Shown: one piece after another, positions 44,772 through 53,031 of the stretch
Layout of the letters: each line of letters starts with the position of its first letter
Position numbering within the stretch: the stretch's first letter is position 1
Assembly (NCBI RefSeq): GCF_040096205.1
Contig: NZ_JBBMFD010000012.1
Coordinates: 9,102 to 73,101 of the forward strand
DNA from: Solibaculum_A intestinale
Lineage (GTDB): Bacteria; Bacillota; Clostridia; Oscillospirales; Acutalibacteraceae
Reading direction: 5' to 3'
Length of the DNA: 64,000 nt
Position numbers and translations under genes: made by a program
Notes under the pieces: generated by a model
What the model was told of the DNA's origin: nothing
Seen by the model: the letters and a program-made list of their open reading frames with translations, nothing else
The model's database searches: none

Positions 44772-46712
44772 CTACTGATTTTGTGTCTTTCTCGACCGGA
44801 TGGACAAAAAGGGTTTGCCGTTGCCGGAGTAGAACCGGCTGAACATTTCGTAGTATTCCAGACGCAGCACCTGGATGGCCACAAGAAGGGCTTCCAGACA
44901 GGCGACGATGACATTGCCGATGACCACCGCGATGGTATACCCCACCGGATCGAACAGCTCGGCGATGACGAATACTACCTTCATCATGCCCGCGTGCACC
45001 AGCACGAAGGCGCCCACCCGCAAAAAGGACAGGGTGTTGGACAGGTAGCTTAAAAGAAAATCAAAGAGCTCGAAGAAGTTGCCGGAAATGAATTCGCCCA
45101 CGCTGTCTTCGAAAATCTTCGGCTTTCGTCCAACCAGATTTCCAAGCGGCTCCCGAAAGAACATCACAAGCAGCGGGAGCACAATCAAAAACAGAATATA
45201 GGGCAGGCTGAAGAGGTTTAAGCCCGTGGCGAAGAGCAAAGCGCCCGCCGTTAGGATGGACGCGTAGAAGACAAGCCCCGCCGCCCCGCTGGGGCCGAAG
45301 AGGGCATCCGCGTACCGTTTTCGTCGAAGCCCCGAAAAGATGTTGATGACCATGGCCACCATATTGAGCACGCAGCCGATGGCAATGGATGCGAGCAGAA
45401 TCAGAGTAATGTTTTCCGGCTCCATCACCCTAAAGGGAGAGAGGCCGAAGCTTGCGTAAATAGAGTCGAGAGCGGTCTCAAAGCCGAACACCGACCCGAA
45501 GATACAGCCGAACAGCGTAGAGAAAATACTCGTGCGCATCAAGATGGGACCGATGGACATATGCCGTTTCTTGTACATATACAGTCCCACCAAAAACAGC
45601 AGGATGCCCTGCCCCACGTCGGCGAACATAATGCCGAACAAAATGCAGTAGGTGATGCTGATGAAAACGGTGGGGTCCACCTCGTCGTAATCCGGCAGGC
45701 CGAACATATCCACGAACATCTCAAAGGGCCTTGCGAGCCACCTGTTTTTGAGCCGGATGGGCGGAGTTTCGTCCCGCGGCGCGTCATCCGGCGGCTCGAA
45801 CACCACCTGCACCGCTTCCATGTCGTCAAACCGGTGGAAGAATTCCTCCTGTTTTGCGGCCGGGATCCAGCCGATCAGGTGGAAAAGCGTCCCGTGCTTG
45901 GCGGCGTACCGCCTGAGATCGAACGCATCGCTTAGATAGGTCAAGAAAGAGTATGCGTTCTCGATTTTTTCGTGCTGCTTTTCCCAGGACGTTTGAATTT
46001 TTTGCGTCAGCTGCGAAAGCCGCTTGCGGTCTACGGCCACCTTTTTCTGAAACCGCTCGATTCCTTCTTCCGGGGTCCCGTTTACCCCGGGAACCCGCAG
46101 CCGTTCGAAGTACAGATGGGAGAAAATCCGGTCTACTTCCTCCACCTGCTCCCGCGGGCAGAAATACACGCCCCAGTAATGGGTGGTGTCCACCGACCCG
46201 GGGAAGAACATCACATAGGGATTGTCCTCATACGCCTGCAGCTTCGGGTAGCTGTCCCTGGGGATGCGCCCGAAACGCACCTTGATGAACTCACAGGAGA
46301 ACACCTCGTCGAGCCGGACGTTGAGCCCGGTAAAGTGGGACAGCTGTGCGATGAAGGTTTCCCCCATGGAAATGTCTTCCTTGAGGGCGCGAAACTGTTG
46401 GTCCAAGGTCCTGAATTCGTCCGACACATGGTCCACAAACTGCCCAAGGCCTTCCCGGTCGTAATTGACCGGCGAAGTGACCGGCGTCAGCTTAAGCGGC
46501 GGCGCGTGAGATTTGGAAAGCTCGTCGAGGGCCTGCAGCATCGGCGTATAGGGGTTATCCTGGCTGATGGAGGCGTAGCCCTTGCTGTCTTCCAGGAAGG
46601 TCAGCGTCGATTCCGGATGAAAGTCCTCATCAATGCATACCCGTTCCAATGCCGTGTCCATCGTGTCCAGTTTTCCCAGCACGTTGACCAGCAGCATTTT
46701 TTCAATCGCCAT
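44772..46712 (-). CDS. atpI: V/A-type ATPase subunit I (stator a)
   Basis: The 646-residue stator has a cytoplasmic N-terminal half (about residues 1-330) and seven or eight membrane helices in the C-terminal half. It includes MFADVGQGILLFLVGLYMYKK in part (MFADVGQGILLFLVGLY), the family signature, and SNTLSFLRVGAFVL with the half-channel Arg. Confidence 0.95.
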   Translation of the reverse strand: MAIEKMLLVNVLGKLDTMDTALERVCIDEDFHPESTLTFLEDSKGYASISQDNPYTPMLQALDELSKSHAPPLKLTPVTSPVNYDREGLGQFVDHVSDEFRTLDQQFRALKEDISMGETFIAQLSHFTGLNVRLDEVFSCEFIKVRFGRIPRDSYPKLQAYEDNPYVMFFPGSVDTTHYWGVYFCPREQVEEVDRIFSHLYFERLRVPGVNGTPEEGIERFQKKVAVDRKRLSQLTQKIQTSWEKQHEKIENAYSFLTYLSDAFDLRRYAAKHGTLFHLIGWIPAAKQEEFFHRFDDMEAVQVVFEPPDDAPRDETPPIRLKNRWLARPFEMFVDMFGLPDYDEVDPTVFISITYCILFGIMFADVGQGILLFLVGLYMYKKRHMSIGPILMRTSIFSTLFGCIFGSVFGFETALDSIYASFGLSPFRVMEPENITLILLASIAIGCVLNMVAMVINIFSGLRRKRYADALFGPSGAAGLVFYASILTAGALLFATGLNLFSLPYILFLIVLPLLVMFFREPLGNLVGRKPKIFEDSVGEFISGNFFELFDFLLSYLSNTLSFLRVGAFVLVHAGMMKVVFVIAELFDPVGYTIAVVIGNVIVACLEALLVAIQVLRLEYYEMFSRFYSGNGKPFLSIRSRKTQNQ

Positions 46713-46734
46713 GGTTCACTCTCACCTCCTGCCC

Positions 46735-47787
46735 TTAAGCATGTTCCAGAATCAGGAGCTCCCGGATTTTGTCAGGGGGCAGCTGGTATCGGATGCCTTC
46801 GATGATATTGATGATGTTGCGCAGTTCGTTTTCTGCGATGATGGTGTAAGCCAAAAACACGGCCGGCGGATTCACAGAGAAGCGCATGGTGTGCAGCGCT
46901 TCCCGGAAAACCAGGGCCGACAGAGTTTCCTCCAGATAGCCGCCCTGCGTTTGCGAAAGCCGGTGGCCGTACTTGGTCCGCTGAAAGACGGCGAATGCCT
47001 CGTTTGCCGTCTTGGCGTGAAGCATGGCGTCCAGCTCCTCTTTTTTGATCACATGCTCGTAAGGAAGGAGCCGGGACCGGATTTCATCCGGCGACGCGGT
47101 GGAAAATGCGTTTTTGTAACGCAGGATGCGCAGCACGTTGTCCAGCTCCACCGTCATATAGTAAAAATCCAGCAACTCCTTTTTCATCTTGCCCCGGGTG
47201 TGCCGTTCAATCAGCGCAAACGCCCGGTCGTATAAATAATGGTAGAGCCGCGTTTCAATGGTAGTCAGGTCCAGCTCGTCGGGCCGCTTGCCTGCATAAG
47301 GGGAGAGAAGCGGTTCAAATGGCGTGCCTTTGAGCACCGCTAAAATATCATCAAAGGTCTTGCACTTGGCTAGATCCATGAGACGGATGTCGGTATGGTG
47401 CTCGAAAAAGGTGGGAAGATGAAAGAGGTATTCGTCTTCCTGCCCGTAGTTTAAAAGCCGGATACAATGGAGAATCTGCTGAATTTCGCCTCTGAGCACA
47501 ATGATTTCGTAGAAAAACTCCCGTCCCGCGTATTCGAATACGCACAGAGACGAATAGTCCTCAAAGGATTTACGCCGAAGAAGCTCCTCAAGCCTGCCCC
47601 GGTGAACGTCCACCGAACGGACCTCGCTCAAAAAGGGACCGAAATAGGTACGGTTTTTCAGATAGAGAGCCGCTTCCCCTACCGACTGGCAGGCCAGCAG
47701 CTCGTTAAAGTTCTGTAAAGTCAGCCGCTTGCCGAATTTGGCGCGTGCCTTTGCGGATAAAGCGTTGTGAGAATAACTGCCAGCCAT
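46735..47787 (-). CDS. atpC: V/A-type ATPase subunit C
   Basis: The socket that links the central stalk to the ring. 350 residues, all helical, with YSHNALSAKARAKFGKRLT at the start and AENELRNIINIIEGIRY near the end. 22 bp before subunit I. Confidence 0.93.
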   Translation of the reverse strand: MAGSYSHNALSAKARAKFGKRLTLQNFNELLACQSVGEAALYLKNRTYFGPFLSEVRSVDVHRGRLEELLRRKSFEDYSSLCVFEYAGREFFYEIIVLRGEIQQILHCIRLLNYGQEDEYLFHLPTFFEHHTDIRLMDLAKCKTFDDILAVLKGTPFEPLLSPYAGKRPDELDLTTIETRLYHYLYDRAFALIERHTRGKMKKELLDFYYMTVELDNVLRILRYKNAFSTASPDEIRSRLLPYEHVIKKEELDAMLHAKTANEAFAVFQRTKYGHRLSQTQGGYLEETLSALVFREALHTMRFSVNPPAVFLAYTIIAENELRNIINIIEGIRYQLPPDKIRELLILEHA

Positions 47788-47820
47788 CGCGTTTCGCCTC
47801 CTTTGGCCAGGCTTTTTCCT

Positions 47821-48135
47821 TTATTCCCGGCCCAGGGTGCGGTTGACGATGGTTTTGATCCAGGCGTCCTTGTTGCGTTCAGCCGTCCGGTCAAGGGAAT
47901 CCATCACGCCGGCGTACGTTTTCTGGGTTTGCTCCCATTCTTCCTCGGCAAAGCCCCGTTCCTTTTCTTCCAGCTGTTCGACCTTTTTGCGGGCCCGGGT
48001 CAGATACTCGTCCTTGAGCGCCTGGCTCTTTTCCTCGACGGTCATTTCCGCCTGCATGCGCATGGAAGAGGCGTCCTCGGTGAGCTGGCGCGCCTGCTCA
48101 TCCATTTCAAGGATGCGCTTGATCATTTCTTGCAT
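47821..48135 (-). CDS. V/A-type ATPase subunit G/H-like coiled coil
   Basis: A 104-residue, charged, fully helical protein (EMTVEEKSQALKDEYLTRAR). It is first in the operon, the usual place of the small peripheral-stalk subunit that pairs with E. Confidence 0.85.
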   Translation of the reverse strand: MQEMIKRILEMDEQARQLTEDASSMRMQAEMTVEEKSQALKDEYLTRARKKVEQLEEKERGFAEEEWEQTQKTYAGVMDSLDRTAERNKDAWIKTIVNRTLGRE

Positions 48136-48237
48136 ACGGATCCCCTCCTAAAAGTCGTAAAAGGGAGAACGCCAGTGGCGCTCTCCCGCTAAAATGCCCG
48201 AGGTATTTTGGTGATTGAGTGCATGCCGATGGTTGTT

Positions 48238-48266
48238 ATTATATACCCGTTTTTTCGTCATTACAA
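48238..48266 (-). promoter_or_regulatory. ATPase operon promoter
   Basis: TTGTAA (48261-48266), 17-bp spacer, TATAAT (48238-48243) on the minus strand, 103 bp before the first gene. The interval 48136-48332 shows nothing else. Confidence 0.8.
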
Positions 48267-48332
48267 GGTACAAATTACTGAATAAAACCCAACCAAACCA
48301 TAAATTTCGTTACAATTTGTTGAAAGGCCAAC

Positions 48333-49691
48333 TTAGTTTTTCAGACTCTGAAGCGGTGCCGGAATCCGTCCGCCCCGGCTGATAAAGCGGGCCGGCGACA
48401 TGCGGTTGACCTCCATGACCGGACCGCCGCCCAAAAGGCCGCCGAAACTCAATTCCTCGCCCACCTTCTTGCCGATGGCAGGGATTACCCGCACGGCGGT
48501 GGTCTTGGAGTTGACCATACCGATGGCCGCCTCGTCGGCGATGATGGCGGCGATGATTTCCGCGGGCGTGTCCCCGGGGATGTTGATCATGTCAAGCCCT
48601 ACCGAGCAGACGGCGGTCATGGCTTCCAGCTTTTCTAAACACAGCGCACCCGAACGGGCCGCGTCGATCATCCCCGCGTCCTCCGTCACCGGGATGAACG
48701 CGCCCGACAAGCCTCCCACATGGGAGGAAGCCATCACGCCGCCCTTTTTGACCGCGTCGTTCAAAAGAGCCAGCGCCGCCGTGGTTCCATAAGCGCCGCA
48801 TTGCTCGAGACCCATTTCTTCGAGGATATGGGCCACCGAGTCGCCCACCGCCGGCGTGGGTGCCAGCGATAAATCCACAATGCCGAAGGGCACGCAGAGC
48901 CGGCGGGACGCCTCCTGGGCCACCAGCTGACCCATACGAGTGATCTTAAAGGCGGTTCGCTTGATTAAGTCGGCCACTCCCGTCAGATCACAGTCTCCCG
49001 CTTTCTTCAGGGCCGCCCGTACTACGCCCGGGCCGGAAACGCCTACGTTAATCACACAGTCCGGCTCGCCCGGGCCGTGAAAGGCGCCCGCCATGAATGG
49101 GTTATCCTCCGGTGCGTTGCAGAAAACTACCAGCTTCGCGCAGCCGATGCAGTCCCGATCAGCGGTGATTTCCGCCGTCTCCTTCACCACCCGGCCCATC
49201 CGGGCCACCGCATCCATGTTGATACCGGCCTTGGTGGAGCCGATGTTCACCGATGAGCACACGTGCTCGGTAACGCTGAGGGCTTCCGGGATGCTCTGCA
49301 GCAACGCGTAGTCCCCCGGGCCGAAGCCCTTTTGTACCAGCGCCGAATATCCGCCGATGAAGTTGACCCCCACCGCCCTCGCCGCCTTTTCCAGCGTCAG
49401 GGCGAATTTGACCGGATCCTTTCCCGGGCAGGCCGCCGCAATCATAGCGATGGGTGTGACCGAAATGCGCTTATGAATGATGGGAATGCCGTATTCCTTC
49501 TCAATGTCCTCGCCGACCTTGACCAGGTCCTTTGCATAGCGGGTGATCTTGTCGTAAATTTTTTCACAGGCCGCATCTATATCCGGGTCGCAGCAGTCGA
49601 GCAGAGAGATGCCCATAGTAATGGTGCGAACATCCAGATTCTCGTTGTCGATCATCTGGATGGTTTCCAGAATATCGTGCACATTTATCAT
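48333..49691 (-). CDS. UPF0210/DUF711 family protein
   Basis: A 452-residue cytoplasmic protein of the DUF711 (PFL-like) family, with ENLDVRTITMGISLLDC, NVGVSGPGVVRAALK and MASSHVGGLSGAFIPVTEDA. The fold resembles glycyl-radical enzymes but the radical site is not seen, and its role is unknown. It is paired with the ACT-domain gene just upstream, an arrangement common in Firmicutes, which suggests that the ACT protein senses a ligand for it. Confidence 0.93.
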   Translation of the reverse strand: MINVHDILETIQMIDNENLDVRTITMGISLLDCCDPDIDAACEKIYDKITRYAKDLVKVGEDIEKEYGIPIIHKRISVTPIAMIAAACPGKDPVKFALTLEKAARAVGVNFIGGYSALVQKGFGPGDYALLQSIPEALSVTEHVCSSVNIGSTKAGINMDAVARMGRVVKETAEITADRDCIGCAKLVVFCNAPEDNPFMAGAFHGPGEPDCVINVGVSGPGVVRAALKKAGDCDLTGVADLIKRTAFKITRMGQLVAQEASRRLCVPFGIVDLSLAPTPAVGDSVAHILEEMGLEQCGAYGTTAALALLNDAVKKGGVMASSHVGGLSGAFIPVTEDAGMIDAARSGALCLEKLEAMTAVCSVGLDMINIPGDTPAEIIAAIIADEAAIGMVNSKTTAVRVIPAIGKKVGEELSFGGLLGGGPVMEVNRMSPARFISRGGRIPAPLQSLKN

Positions 49692-49708
49692 TTGGAACCT
49701 CCCCCTTG

Positions 49709-49978
49709 TTATACGCGGTGCATGGAATTAAATATGTCTTCATGCATGATTTTGACCGAGAGGCCCATTTTTGTGCCTAAGCCTTCCATCCGGTCGGAAA
49801 GCTCGGTAAAGGGAATGGTGCAGTTGGAAATATCCACCAGCATAATCATGGCGAACAGGTCCTGCATGACCGACTGGGTCACCTCCGTAATGTTGACATT
49901 GACCTGGGTGCACAGGTTGGAGACGCCGGCGAGAATGCCTACCATGTCCTTGCCGATTACCGCAATAACTGCGCGCAT
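49709..49978 (-). CDS. ACT-domain protein, UPF0237 family
   Basis: An 89-residue single ACT domain (RAVIAVIGKDMVGILAGVSN). Such proteins bind amino acids or other small ligands. It is 17 bp before the DUF711 gene, in one transcript. The ATG at 49978 follows GGAGGG. Confidence 0.93.
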   Translation of the reverse strand: MRAVIAVIGKDMVGILAGVSNLCTQVNVNITEVTQSVMQDLFAMIMLVDISNCTIPFTELSDRMEGLGTKMGLSVKIMHEDIFNSMHRV

Positions 49979-50096
49979 AACGATCCCTCCATACTTATTT
50001 AATAACCCACTCATTATGCCGCTTTGTCAGAATTTTGTCAAGGTGTTTTGGGTATTCTATGGTTGCGTGATTCTATCCTATGCTGGGATTTCTTTC

Positions 50097-50125
50097 TTGA
50101 CAAATCCTACCCCCTTCACTATAAT
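50097..50125 (+). promoter_or_regulatory. tRNA-Leu promoter
   Basis: Perfect TTGACA (50097-50102), 17-bp spacer, TATAAT (50120-50125). Confidence 0.9.
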
Positions 50126-50141
50126 TTTAGTTACAATCCAT

Positions 50142-50228
50142 GCCGCTGTGGTGGAATCGGCAGACACAAGGGACTTAAAATCCCTCGCTGGCGACAGCGT
50201 ACCGGTTCAAGTCCGGTCAGCGGCACCA
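50142..50228 (+). tRNA. tRNA-Leu (TAA)
   Basis: 87 nt with long variable arm, acceptor GCCGCTG/CAGCGGC, anticodon TAA in ACTTAAAATC, TPsiC loop GTTCAAGT and encoded CCA. Its 3' end is also the C-terminal coding part of the prophage recombinase, read on the other strand. Confidence 0.96.
50207..50228. other. probable left attachment site (attL) of the prophage
   Basis: The tRNA 3' end is where host and phage sequence meet. The exact core cannot be fixed without the right end, which is beyond the window. Confidence 0.6.
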
Positions 50229-51670
50229 ACCATATGTACGCCAATGTGGACGGTACAAGAGCCGTCTGGATTGGCGTATATTTTTTGTACGAGTTCCCGC
50301 ACAGCAAGGCGCGCATCAAAGTTTTCGGTAACGTTATTAAGGACCTTTACGATTTCTTCCGGTCGTATTTTTACACCTTGATAGATTCTCTTTTCCGCGA
50401 TGATGTTTTCCAGCTCAATTTTGCGGTCGCGTTGTCTGTCGATTTCCTTTTGCAATTCCGGGAACGTCATGCCCGACATAACAGCCTTTACCCCATTGCT
50501 GATCTGTTTCTCAACCTCGACCAATTCACGCTTTTCGGCTTCACAGTCAGGAGCAGCGGAATTGATTTGATTTGCATAGTCCCGTGCGATCTCATCGAAA
50601 TCCCAATCTAGTATTGCTGCTTTGATCTGGGTCATTACAAAAAGCTCCAATTCATCCGCGTTGATATTTGCGCTTTTACAGGTGTGGGTACGATATTTAT
50701 TTCCGCATTCATAATAACGATTTTCTCGGAGGCTGCCATCTTTACGTTTGGCGACATTGCAGTGCCCTACATACGTTGCGCCGCAGCTGGCGCATTCGAT
50801 AAGCCCGGATAGCAGATATTCGCGTTTTGCTTTGTTGGAAGCATTTTTTTTATTGTCTTTCATTCTTTTTTGCACCCTTTCCCACGTATCTTCGTCAATG
50901 ATTGGCGGGATGATTCCACCTATGATAACCGGATTTTCCGTCTTTTTGCCGCCAGCCCATTTTCTCATAATGCGAATATTCCGTTCATTCCATTTATAAA
51001 TGCCGATATATCGTTCATTTTGCAGGATGCTGTTGAAACTGTTCTTGCCGAAAGGGCGCCCAAATTTCCCGGTTTTGCCCTGCAGTTTCTCAAGGATTTG
51101 CCTGTAGCTTTCGCCGTCAGCGTAACTTCGAAAAATTAATCGGACGATCTCGGCCTCCATTGTATTAATAATGTATCTCCCATCCTTAATATCGTATCCC
51201 AGTGGGGCGTGGCCTCCGCAATACAACCCTTTTTTGGCCCGCTCCATCATGCCGGCCATGGATTTTTTGCGCGTGTCCAGGACCATGTGCTGACCTAGGC
51301 CTGCCGTGATTAATTCGGTTAAAAAGCTGCTGGGGTCGGTGATGTCGCCAAGCTGCTGGGTGGTGGATATGACCTGAATCCCGGCCGCCCTCATTGCCTT
51401 GCGAAACGCAAACCAGTCTACCACGTCACGGGAGCCGCGCGAAATGTCATAGACTACCACCGCGTCGAATTCGTGGCGTTCAGCGGCTTCAACAAGTGCC
51501 CGGAACCCCTCTCTATTGGTATTTGTACCGGATTCGGCCTCGTCGCTGTACGCGGCGCACAGGTCAATTTGGTGATCTAGACAGTATTTTGTGATAGCTT
51601 CCATTTGGTAGGCGATGCTATTATCTGTCTGCTTGTCAGTGGAGTAACGTGCGTAGGCTGCGGCTTTCAT
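50207..51670 (-). CDS. serine recombinase (prophage integrase)
   Basis: A 487-residue large serine recombinase. The catalytic domain is at the N-terminus (AAYARYSTDKQTDNSIAYQ, Ser10 nucleophile; DISRGSRD), then a Recombinase domain (RAKKGLYCGGHAPLGYDI), a zinc ribbon (CASCGATYVGHC ... YYECGNKYRTHTCKS) and a C-terminal coiled coil. It catalyses integration and, with a directionality factor, excision. The last six codons and the stop lie in the tRNA-Leu gene, so integration sets its C-terminus. RBS AAGAGGAGG. Confidence 0.95.
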   Translation of the reverse strand: MKAAAYARYSTDKQTDNSIAYQMEAITKYCLDHQIDLCAAYSDEAESGTNTNREGFRALVEAAERHEFDAVVVYDISRGSRDVVDWFAFRKAMRAAGIQVISTTQQLGDITDPSSFLTELITAGLGQHMVLDTRKKSMAGMMERAKKGLYCGGHAPLGYDIKDGRYIINTMEAEIVRLIFRSYADGESYRQILEKLQGKTGKFGRPFGKNSFNSILQNERYIGIYKWNERNIRIMRKWAGGKKTENPVIIGGIIPPIIDEDTWERVQKRMKDNKKNASNKAKREYLLSGLIECASCGATYVGHCNVAKRKDGSLRENRYYECGNKYRTHTCKSANINADELELFVMTQIKAAILDWDFDEIARDYANQINSAAPDCEAEKRELVEVEKQISNGVKAVMSGMTFPELQKEIDRQRDRKIELENIIAEKRIYQGVKIRPEEIVKVLNNVTENFDARLAVRELVQKIYANPDGSCTVHIGVHMVGAADRT

Positions 51671-51684
51671 TTTTGATCCTCCTC

Positions 51685-51713
51685 TTGATAATAGGAGGCC
51701 AACCTGCTACAAT
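51685..51713 (+). promoter_or_regulatory. promoter of a small RNA, divergent from the recombinase
   Basis: TTGATA (51685-51690), 17-bp spacer, TACAAT (51708-51713). The -35 overlaps the recombinase ribosome site on the other strand. Confidence 0.6.
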
Positions 51714-51717
51714 AGTT

Positions 51718-51796
51718 ATGTATTGTATATTGTGCCTGTCGGCCTCGCTGACAGGAACCGCTCTCTGGTGTTGGTAGCGCTAGAGGGCGGTTTTTA
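51718..51796 (+). ncRNA. candidate prophage small RNA of about 80 nt
   Basis: It has a promoter (51685-51713), a hairpin (CCTGTC 51735-51740, GACAGG 51750-51755) and a terminator stem (AACCGCTCTCT 51756-51766, AGAGGGCGGTT 51782-51792, one G-U) ending in TTTTTAT. A 19-codon hydrophobic frame starts with the ATG at 51718, but this is at the predicted first base of the RNA and has no ribosome site. Confidence 0.5.
51756..51796 (+). terminator. terminator of the small RNA
   Basis: 11-bp stem with one G-U, 15-nt loop and T-run. Confidence 0.75.
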
Positions 51797-52074
51797 TAAT
51801 TTTCAGGTTTTTTAACGATTCCAGCAATAACAATTTCTGCATATTTATTCGTCGAATTTCAGCATGAACTTAACGATATTTGGAAAGAACTGCAAAAAAG
51901 CCGTTTTTATACCACTGTTTATTGAATATCGCTATTTCCTGAAAAGTTGCATAATCACAAAATGTGAATCTGCGTCACTTGATTTTAGCTATTTCGTGCA
52001 ATATAATCTTATTAAGGGCGAGAGTTCAATATATATTGTACAAAAATCGCATACGTTTGGGGTGGTAACGACAA
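51797..52074. other. AT-rich intergenic stretch at the repressor 3' side
   Basis: No gene is supported. It contains one good plus-strand promoter (51979-52007) that points toward the end of the repressor gene. Confidence 0.5.
51979..52007 (+). promoter_or_regulatory. promoter antisense to the repressor gene
   Basis: TTGATT (51979-51984), 17-bp spacer, TATAAT (52002-52007). Transcription would start about 60 bp before the repressor stop codon and run antisense to it. Confidence 0.55.
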
Positions 52075-52650
52075 TTAATCTATGTCCGTCAGTTTATACC
52101 TGCCGCTACTTACCAGATCGTCAGAGTAATCAACAAGCTTCTTGCGGCCTTCGGCGTTTAAAGCCTCATAATTACGAATGAGGGCTTCTTTTTGAGGATC
52201 ACTTGGATCAACGATTTTTTGCTTTGGTGTTTCGTCTGCACCCATTAAATAGGTAAGAGACACATTTAATTTTTCAGCATATTCAGCGGCTACCGTGATT
52301 TTAGGCGTCCTCTGGTTAGTTTCATATCTACTGATAACCTGTTTCGAGGTGCCTAATAAATCAGCCAGATCATCTTGTGACAGTCCCCTAGATGTTCTTA
52401 TTTCTTTAAGGCGATCTCCAAATGTGCGTGGCTCGTTTTCGGTGGTTTGTGCAAACTCAGTTTCCCATAATACATCTAACGAGACATTAAGAGCCCTAGC
52501 AATCGATACACTTTGGCGTCCTCTCGGTTCTTTCTTTCCGTTTAAATAATCAGATACAGCAGCTTCACTCAAACCTGTTGCCCGGGCCAAATCGACCGCT
52601 TTCATATCTTTCATGCCCATCAGCCTTTTAAGATTCTGCGAAAAACTCAC
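52075..52650 (-). CDS. prophage repressor with two HTH domains
   Basis: A 191-residue repressor with two XRE-type helix-turn-helix domains in a row: residues about 1-62 (KAVDLARATGLSEAAVSDYL) and 75-135 (LSQDDLADLLGTSKQVISRY). A short helical tail follows. No S24 peptidase domain, so it should not be cleaved with RecA. GTG start at 52650 after AAGGGGAG. It faces the Cro-like gene, the usual lysogeny switch layout. Confidence 0.9.
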   Translation of the reverse strand: MSFSQNLKRLMGMKDMKAVDLARATGLSEAAVSDYLNGKKEPRGRQSVSIARALNVSLDVLWETEFAQTTENEPRTFGDRLKEIRTSRGLSQDDLADLLGTSKQVISRYETNQRTPKITVAAEYAEKLNVSLTYLMGADETPKQKIVDPSDPQKEALIRNYEALNAEGRKKLVDYSDDLVSSGRYKLTDID

Positions 52651-52672
52651 ACCGTCACTCCCCTTCGCACAA

Positions 52673-52701
52673 ATCTTAACATATGCTAAGTTTTTTTGCA
52701 A
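52673..52701 (-). promoter_or_regulatory. repressor promoter
   Basis: On the minus strand TTGCAA (52696-52701), 17-bp spacer, TAAGAT (52673-52678). The spacer holds the near-palindrome CTTAACATATGCTAAG (52675-52690). Confidence 0.55.
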
Positions 52702-52760
52702 GAGGTATTGACAATCTTTTCGAAAGTTAATATAATAAGCTTGAAGTTAGCGAAAGTTAA
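52675..52760. promoter_or_regulatory. operator region of the lysogeny switch
   Basis: A 16-bp near-palindrome (52675-52690, two mismatches) and two exact copies of CGAAAGTTAA (52721-52730 and 52751-52760), 30 bp apart. Both copies flank the rightward -10. The TTAAG/TTAAC half-sites recur. Confidence 0.6.
52708..52736 (+). promoter_or_regulatory. early rightward promoter
   Basis: Perfect TTGACA (52708-52713), 17-bp spacer, TATAAT (52731-52736). Confidence 0.9.
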
Positions 52761-52776
52761 GAATGGAGGTGATTAT

Positions 52777-53013
52777 ATGTACCCGTTCAAATACCCCGAC
52801 TTATATGGTGAACTTGCAAAACAGGGAAAAACTAAAAAATTTCTTGCACAACATTTGAATCTCACCTTAGCTGGACTGCGGTATAAACAAAGCCCGAAAA
52901 CAAGCGGTGATTTTTCTGGCGAAGAAATGAGAAAAGCGTCTGCTTTGCTTGGGAAACCGGCAGAATACCTTTTTAATTTAGCAAACGAGCCACAAGCCAA
53001 CCGAGCCAGCTAA
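52777..53013 (+). CDS. Cro-like small DNA-binding protein
   Basis: 78 residues: YGELAKQGKTKKFLAQHLNL then TLAGLRYKQSPKTSGDFSGE reads as a compact HTH protein. It is the first gene after the early promoter and faces the repressor, so a Cro-type role is likely. RBS GGAGGTGA. Confidence 0.75.
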   Translation: MYPFKYPDLYGELAKQGKTKKFLAQHLNLTLAGLRYKQSPKTSGDFSGEEMRKASALLGKPAEYLFNLANEPQANRAS

Positions 53014-53031
53014 AAAAAGGAGAGGAGAAAA

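Noticed and set aside
51864..52181. Plus-strand frame of about 105 codons overlapping the repressor 3' end
   Set aside because: No ribosome site, no recognisable protein features, and it runs antisense into a clear repressor gene.
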